Source: Eubacteriaceae bacterium
GTDB taxonomy: Bacteria; Bacillota; Clostridia; Eubacteriales; Anaerofustaceae
Direction of reading: 5' to 3'
DNA length: 44,456 nt
NCBI GenBank assembly: GCA_017551505.1
Contig: JAFZLL010000024.1
Coordinates: forward strand, 1 to 44,456
Positions 41,107 through 44,456 of this stretch are shown in pieces (the first letter of the stretch is position 1; each line of letters starts with the position of its first letter). Made by a program: the position numbers and the translations under genes. The notes beneath the pieces are model-generated. The model saw only the letters and a program-made list of their open reading frames with translations. It was not told the origin of the DNA and made no database searches.

Positions 41107-42360
41107 ATGGGTTTCATCACAAGCTTGACGAGGATGTGGCTCACGCGGACGGCGAAGCCATTTACCTTCAAAAATGAATATGACCAAATGTTGCCGTTTG
41201 CGGAATGCGAGAGCCTCGGGCTGTATGTCCATATCCCTTTCTGCAAAAGGATCTGCAACTTCTGCCCTTACTGCAAGGTGCTGTATTCAGCCGAATCCTG
41301 TGACAGATATATCGATCACCTGATCCGGGAGATCCACATTGTGGGCAGCCAGCATAAAGGGCGGAAAAAAGTGACCAGCCTGTATTTCGGCGGAGGAACC
41401 CCGGCACTTGCCGCCGAGCGCATAAAAGAGATCATAGATGCGCTGAACGAGCATTTCATCATCACGGAGGGGATCGGCCTGGAGCTCCACCCCGACAATG
41501 TGAATGTAAAAGTGCTGCGGCAGCTGAAGGACGCGGGAGTAACGAAGATCAGTATCGGCATCCAGTCATTCTGCGACAAGTACCGGAAGATCCTCGGCAG
41601 AAGGGACATCGATACTGAGGAAATGAAAGCTGCTCTGTCGGCCGTTCCCTTCGAGACCGTTTCCATGGATTTCATCTTCGCATTGCCCGGGCAGACCTAC
41701 GACGATCTGAGGAGCGATATCGATCAGGCTTTTTCATCAGGCGCAAACCACGTCGCCATATACCCGTTCATCGATTTCACTTTTACGGAAAGCCCCGTCG
41801 GCGCAATGCCCAAAAGAGAAAAGCGGGAGCTTATGGATGCCATCACGCAGTACTACCTTGACAGGGGATATTCTCGCGGCTCCATCTGGACGTTCTCAAG
41901 CGAACAGAATGCCGGATACTCATCCATGACCAGGGAGAACTTCATCGGCTTCGGCTGTTCTGCCGCGAGCCTGTTCAAGGAGCAGTTCAAGATCAATACC
42001 TTCGATGTGGATTCCTACTGTGAAAGGATCCGCTCCGGCAGCCTCGCCACATCCCTGACGATCCGCTTTACGAAAAGGCAGCGGATGGTCTACTGGCTGT
42101 TCTGGACGGCATACAGTACAAGAGTGGATCCGAATGATTTTCAACGATTCTTCGGAGTGCCGCTGGAAGAAATGTACGGCTTTGAGCTTTGGGCAGCAAA
42201 GCGATTGGGGTTCATCAAAGAACATGACGGTATCTACGAAATGACACTGAAGGGCGCCTTCTACTATCACTACTACGAGAATTACTACACACTGTCTTAT
42301 ATCGACAAGATGTGGGGCATAATGCGCAAAGAGGCATTCCCTGAGCAGATCGTCCTGTAA
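41107..42360 (+). CDS. HemN/HemW-like radical SAM protein
   Basis: 417 residues. The opening LGLYVHIPFCKRICNFCPYC gives the cluster site Cys46, Cys50, Cys53 plus Cys56, and GGGTP (95-99) is the SAM-binding strand. ELHPDNVN, KISIGIQSF and MDFIFALPGQTYDDL are the same blocks as in coproporphyrinogen dehydrogenase and the heme chaperone HemW. The C-terminal part (from about 300) is aromatic-rich and unlike standard HemW. AGGTG lies 5 bases before ATG 41107. The tight pairing with a SPASM-like radical SAM gene and the absence of other heme genes argue against simple heme synthesis; a cofactor- or natural-product-type reaction is possible. Confidence 0.88.
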   Translation: MGFITSLTRMWLTRTAKPFTFKNEYDQMLPFAECESLGLYVHIPFCKRICNFCPYCKVLYSAESCDRYIDHLIREIHIVGSQHKGRKKVTSLYFGGGTPALAAERIKEIIDALNEHFIITEGIGLELHPDNVNVKVLRQLKDAGVTKISIGIQSFCDKYRKILGRRDIDTEEMKAALSAVPFETVSMDFIFALPGQTYDDLRSDIDQAFSSGANHVAIYPFIDFTFTESPVGAMPKREKRELMDAITQYYLDRGYSRGSIWTFSSEQNAGYSSMTRENFIGFGCSAASLFKEQFKINTFDVDSYCERIRSGSLATSLTIRFTKRQRMVYWLFWTAYSTRVDPNDFQRFFGVPLEEMYGFELWAAKRLGFIKEHDGIYEMTLKGAFYYHYYENYYTLSYIDKMWGIMRKEAFPEQIVL

Positions 42361-42469
42361 AAGGACGGCGATAGGCGGACATGCGGCAAGACCGGAGAAG
42401 AAGCCGCAAAAGCACCCGTATATGCCATGACCCGACCGGATCCATCCCGTTGAATGGACTGACGGAACA

Positions 42470-42501
42470 TAAAAACGGCATGACCGTTAGATCATGCCGT
42501 T
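42470..42501 (-). terminator. Terminator of the tetR-lipoprotein transcript
   Basis: AACGGCATGA (42474-42483) and TCATGCCGTT (42492-42501), a perfect 10-bp stem; on the minus strand TTTTT follows. Because the radical SAM pair converges on it, it may act in both directions, but the plus side has no T run. A weaker plus-strand candidate lies at about 42513-42555. Confidence 0.75.
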
Positions 42502-42562
42502 CCCGAAAACCATAAAACTGTCTTTTGAGGGGGGCCAACCGCCGTCCTCAGTTTTTTCGCGC

Positions 42563-43543
42563 CTAGAGCTCGTCGCCGTAATCTGCGGCCACATTGAACG
42601 AAAGGGTCGTCCCGTTGTCGACGAGATCCCACCCGGTGTATTCCGCCAGCCTGACTCCGTTGGCTCCGAGCAGGTAGTTATAGATGACGGTGATATATGT
42701 CCTGCCTATCTCAAGTTCGTCGAAATCGTACAGTTCCGGACTGATGCCCGTGAGATCGAGGTGGCTGTTCTCGCCCAGAATAATGGTGATGGACCCTCCG
42801 TTAAAGGCTATGTCGCCGGTCAGCGCGAGGGTCTTGCCGTCCGCCACAGTGATCTTGACTGCCTGTGACAGCATGATGTCGCCTATATCGGCGGAGGTGT
42901 CCTCAGTGATCTCCAGGGTATCCTGCTGGTCCTGATACCCGCTCAGAAAATCGCGCACCCTTTGGGTGGCGCGCAGCGAATAAGACTGCGGGGTAAGGTA
43001 TTCATATGAAAAACTCACAGATCCGTCAGCTGAATCCTCGGCATATGTCTCCGTATATCTTTCGGGAGAATTCGGCAGGCTGATGCCTTTCACCCTGGAA
43101 GCGTCCTTTGCAACGGATATGATGATGAGGAAGAAATCCTCGCCGCCGTCTATCATCGCCTGCCTGTCCGCCTTTTCAACGGCAAGCCCGGCCAGGTCGA
43201 CCGTATTCGTCTCCCCCGGCGCACTGTCGGTGATAACGATGCCGTATGCGGTGAACTGGAAGCGCCCGCTTAAGGCCAGGCTGTGCCCGTTCAGGTCTAT
43301 CGTCTTCCCTCTGGTGATCGAGATGCTCCCGACATTTTCGACCATATCGGACGAAAGCGTATAGGAAACTTCTTCGCTGGCCAGGAACTCGGCCAGGGTC
43401 TCATGGGAATCCACGGGGATCTGAGGCGGGTTTATGTCCGGTTTGTCACCGCCCTCCTCCTTCCCATCCTTTACGCATCCGGCGCAAAGTCCGAGCAGCA
43501 CCGTTGCAGCCAGCAGCAAAGCTATAAGCTTCTTGTTCTTCAT
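42563..43543 (-). CDS. Exported lipoprotein with beta-rich repeat body
   Basis: 326 residues. MKNKKLIALLLAATVLLGLC then AGC is a lipoprotein signal with Cys23 as likely anchor, followed by a Gly/Lys/Asp/Pro linker (KDGKEEGGDKPDINPPQIPV). The body alternates strands with turns such as GKTIDLNGHSLALSG and, later, GKTLALTGDIAFNGGSITII, resembling two related beta-helix-type segments. Specific function is not recognised. The start at 43543 has AGAGAGGG close upstream; the frame is open 18 codons further, into tetR. It lies 22 bases after tetR on the same transcript. Confidence 0.85.
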   Translation of the reverse strand: MKNKKLIALLLAATVLLGLCAGCVKDGKEEGGDKPDINPPQIPVDSHETLAEFLASEEVSYTLSSDMVENVGSISITRGKTIDLNGHSLALSGRFQFTAYGIVITDSAPGETNTVDLAGLAVEKADRQAMIDGGEDFFLIIISVAKDASRVKGISLPNSPERYTETYAEDSADGSVSFSYEYLTPQSYSLRATQRVRDFLSGYQDQQDTLEITEDTSADIGDIMLSQAVKITVADGKTLALTGDIAFNGGSITIILGENSHLDLTGISPELYDFDELEIGRTYITVIYNYLLGANGVRLAEYTGWDLVDNGTTLSFNVAADYGDEL

Positions 43544-43565
43544 GATCCCTCTCTGTAAAGCCTGT

Positions 43566-44273
43566 TTATCTGACATCTTCCGAATCTTCCTCTTCATCGT
43601 ACAGGTCCCCCAGGTCTGTCAGCAGGAAATCCTCCAACACCGAATAGGACAGGTATTTCCTGTCGAGCCCGTTCACGAACCGTTCGACATCGTCACCGTG
43701 ATAAGGCCTTTCTATCCTGACGATGCCGTAAACAATATTGGTCATCTCCTCCACGGCCTTTGAAACGCTGACATCCCCCCTGTAGGCCGCCTTGGCAAGT
43801 ATATCCGCAGACGCGCCGAGAAGCATGGAATACAGACGATACTCGATGTCGTTCGCCGCGTAGTTCCAGTTCATGAGGTTGCGGAATATCTGGGTGTAAT
43901 AATCATTGCCCACCGAATCGTAATCCCGCCGGGATGCGTTAGAAAATTCGCTCAGAAAACGGAAAAGGTTGGAATCGTTCCTGCAGTAATAGAAATACGC
44001 TGTCCAGTAGAACAGGAGCGCTTCGTCACAGTCCGCACTCAGATTCTCCTCTTCGAGATACTTTTCCGTTATCCTCAGTATGCCCTTGAGGAAACGCCTG
44101 ACAAGTACCGTGGCTATGTCCGCCTTGTTCTTGAAGCGATGGAACAGTGCGGGGTGCGTTATCCCGCTCTTCTCGGCGATAAGCCTCATCGTAGTGGCTT
44201 CAAAGCCTATATCGTAAAACAGATATGTTGCGTTATTAATCAGAGTTTCCCTGCTGTTCTTTCTCTCTGCCAT
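43566..44273 (-). CDS. TetR-family transcriptional regulator
   Basis: 235 residues. The N-terminal DNA-binding domain is clear: RETLINNATYLFYDIGFEAT, TMRLIAEKSGITHPALFHRF and KNKADIATVLVRRF, with the recognition helix near residues 38-47. The rest is a helical ligand/dimer domain of no recognised specificity, ending in an acidic tail (YDEEEDSEDV). It is divergent from the gene at 44419, and two matching boxes over that promoter are its likely operators. No Shine-Dalgarno precedes the ATG, and the -10 box ends six bases before it, so the message may be leaderless. Confidence 0.92.
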   Translation of the reverse strand: MAERKNSRETLINNATYLFYDIGFEATTMRLIAEKSGITHPALFHRFKNKADIATVLVRRFLKGILRITEKYLEEENLSADCDEALLFYWTAYFYYCRNDSNLFRFLSEFSNASRRDYDSVGNDYYTQIFRNLMNWNYAANDIEYRLYSMLLGASADILAKAAYRGDVSVSKAVEEMTNIVYGIVRIERPYHGDDVERFVNGLDRKYLSYSVLEDFLLTDLGDLYDEEEDSEDVR

Positions 44274-44279
44274 GTGTCC

Positions 44280-44285
44280 ATTATA
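44280..44285 (-). promoter_or_regulatory. -10 box of tetR
   Basis: TATAAT on the minus strand, followed by GGACAC and then the ATG; transcription would begin at or next to the start codon. No good -35 is visible in the A/T-rich stretch behind it. Confidence 0.55.
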
Positions 44286-44320
44286 GCATCATCCGGGAAA
44301 AAAAACGTAAAAAAGTAAAA

Positions 44321-44338
44321 AAGTTACCAAAGTAACTT
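44321..44338. promoter_or_regulatory. TetR operator candidate 1
   Basis: AAGTTACCAAAGTAACTT is a near-perfect 18-base dyad (7-base arms). It overlaps the -35 of the plus-strand promoter and contains the 12-mer TTACCAAAGTAA, shared with box 2. Confidence 0.8.
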
Positions 44339-44365
44339 GACAAGGCAGAGTGGAGGGTGTATAGT
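44337..44365 (+). promoter_or_regulatory. Sigma-A promoter of the right-edge gene
   Basis: TTGACA (44337-44342), exactly 17 bases, TATAGT (44360-44365): one base from full consensus. Flanked by the two TetR-type boxes. Confidence 0.88.
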
Positions 44366-44380
44366 GTGATCGTGGTGAGG

Positions 44381-44392
44381 TTACCACGGTAA
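44381..44392. promoter_or_regulatory. TetR operator candidate 2
   Basis: TTACCACGGTAA, 57 bases (centre to centre) from box 1 and just past the expected transcription start. The two boxes share TTACCANNGTAA. Confidence 0.7.
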
Positions 44393-44418
44393 AAGAATAA
44401 TAAAAGGGAGATATATAA

Positions 44419-44456
44419 ATGGCAAAATTAGATGAAGTAAAGACAGCAGTAGAAAA
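44419..44456 (+). CDS. N-terminus of a TetR-controlled gene, possibly a corrinoid protein
   Basis: Only MAKLDEVKTAVE is inside the window before it runs off the right edge. AAGGGAG lies 8 bases before the ATG. The promoter and paired operators say it is strongly expressed when derepressed. The opening resembles that of small B12-binding corrinoid proteins (a helix of the form M-x-K-L-x-E-[IV]-K-x-A-[IV]), and such a protein is otherwise missing from this methyltransferase-rich window, but twelve residues cannot settle it. Confidence 0.5.
   Translation, partial: MAKLDEVKTAVE

Noticed and set aside
41107-42360. Plain HemW or HemN assignment
   Set aside because: The N-terminal half matches, but the aromatic-rich C-terminus and pairing with a SPASM-like radical SAM gene do not fit; kept as HemN/HemW-like.

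Overview
The window (about 50% G+C) reads as chromosome of an anaerobic Firmicute of class Clostridia with acetogen-type one-carbon metabolism. The reasons are a Wood-Ljungdahl methyl-branch gene set (fchA, folD, metV, metF with lpd and gcvH), a corrinoid-activating ASKHA ferredoxin protein, corrinoid/THF methyltransferases, a tetrahydrofolate riboswitch (so far known from Firmicutes), strong Shine-Dalgarno sites, and DivIC, TatD and class A PBP genes of Gram-positive type. No rRNA, CRISPR array, IS element or integrase is visible. The species cannot be named from sequence alone.

Layout. 1-3200: tail of an unknown gene, maf, then on the minus strand a two-gene operon (phage-type sigma-like protein, HEPN/CBS protein) with a near-consensus promoter and a LexA-like box, and a lipoprotein gene. 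3200-11200 (all minus): AcsE-like methyltransferase, a THF riboswitch, folT, fchA, folD, metV, metF, lpd, gcvH, a terminator, and a short amidohydrolase. Divergent from the methyltransferase at 11419 is the corrinoid activator. 13600-16000 (plus): glycolipid-type glycosyltransferase, divIC, tatD. 16050-30140 (minus): a PP-loop tRNA-thiolation protein, a 2062-residue membrane-anchored coiled-coil protein, two tandem paralogous class A PBPs and an S41 protease. 30380-35350 (minus): purD-purL. 35500-39000: a sugar-cation-type MFS carrier divergent from a URO-D-type methyltransferase, then a small esterase. 39000-42400: tRNA-Gly(CCC), a 3D-domain wall protein and a pair of radical SAM genes. 42500-44456: a lipoprotein and a TetR regulator facing a strongly promoted gene that runs off the right edge.

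How it fits together. The fchA-folD-metVF block interconverts formyl-, methenyl-, methylene- and methyl-THF. The AcsE-like enzyme passes methyl groups between THF and a corrinoid protein, the ASKHA protein reactivates oxidised corrinoid, and the URO-D-type enzyme with its transporter probably brings in methyl groups from an external substrate. No CODH/ACS, fhs or complete corrinoid protein is in the window. The FolD active site has lost the lysine and glutamine linked to cyclohydrolase activity, so the neighbouring FchA probably does that step.

Less explained and most worth following: the possibly SOS-controlled sigma-like/HEPN-CBS operon, the giant coiled-coil protein with exact 87-bp in-frame repeats, the radical SAM pair, and the TetR switch with two matching operators.
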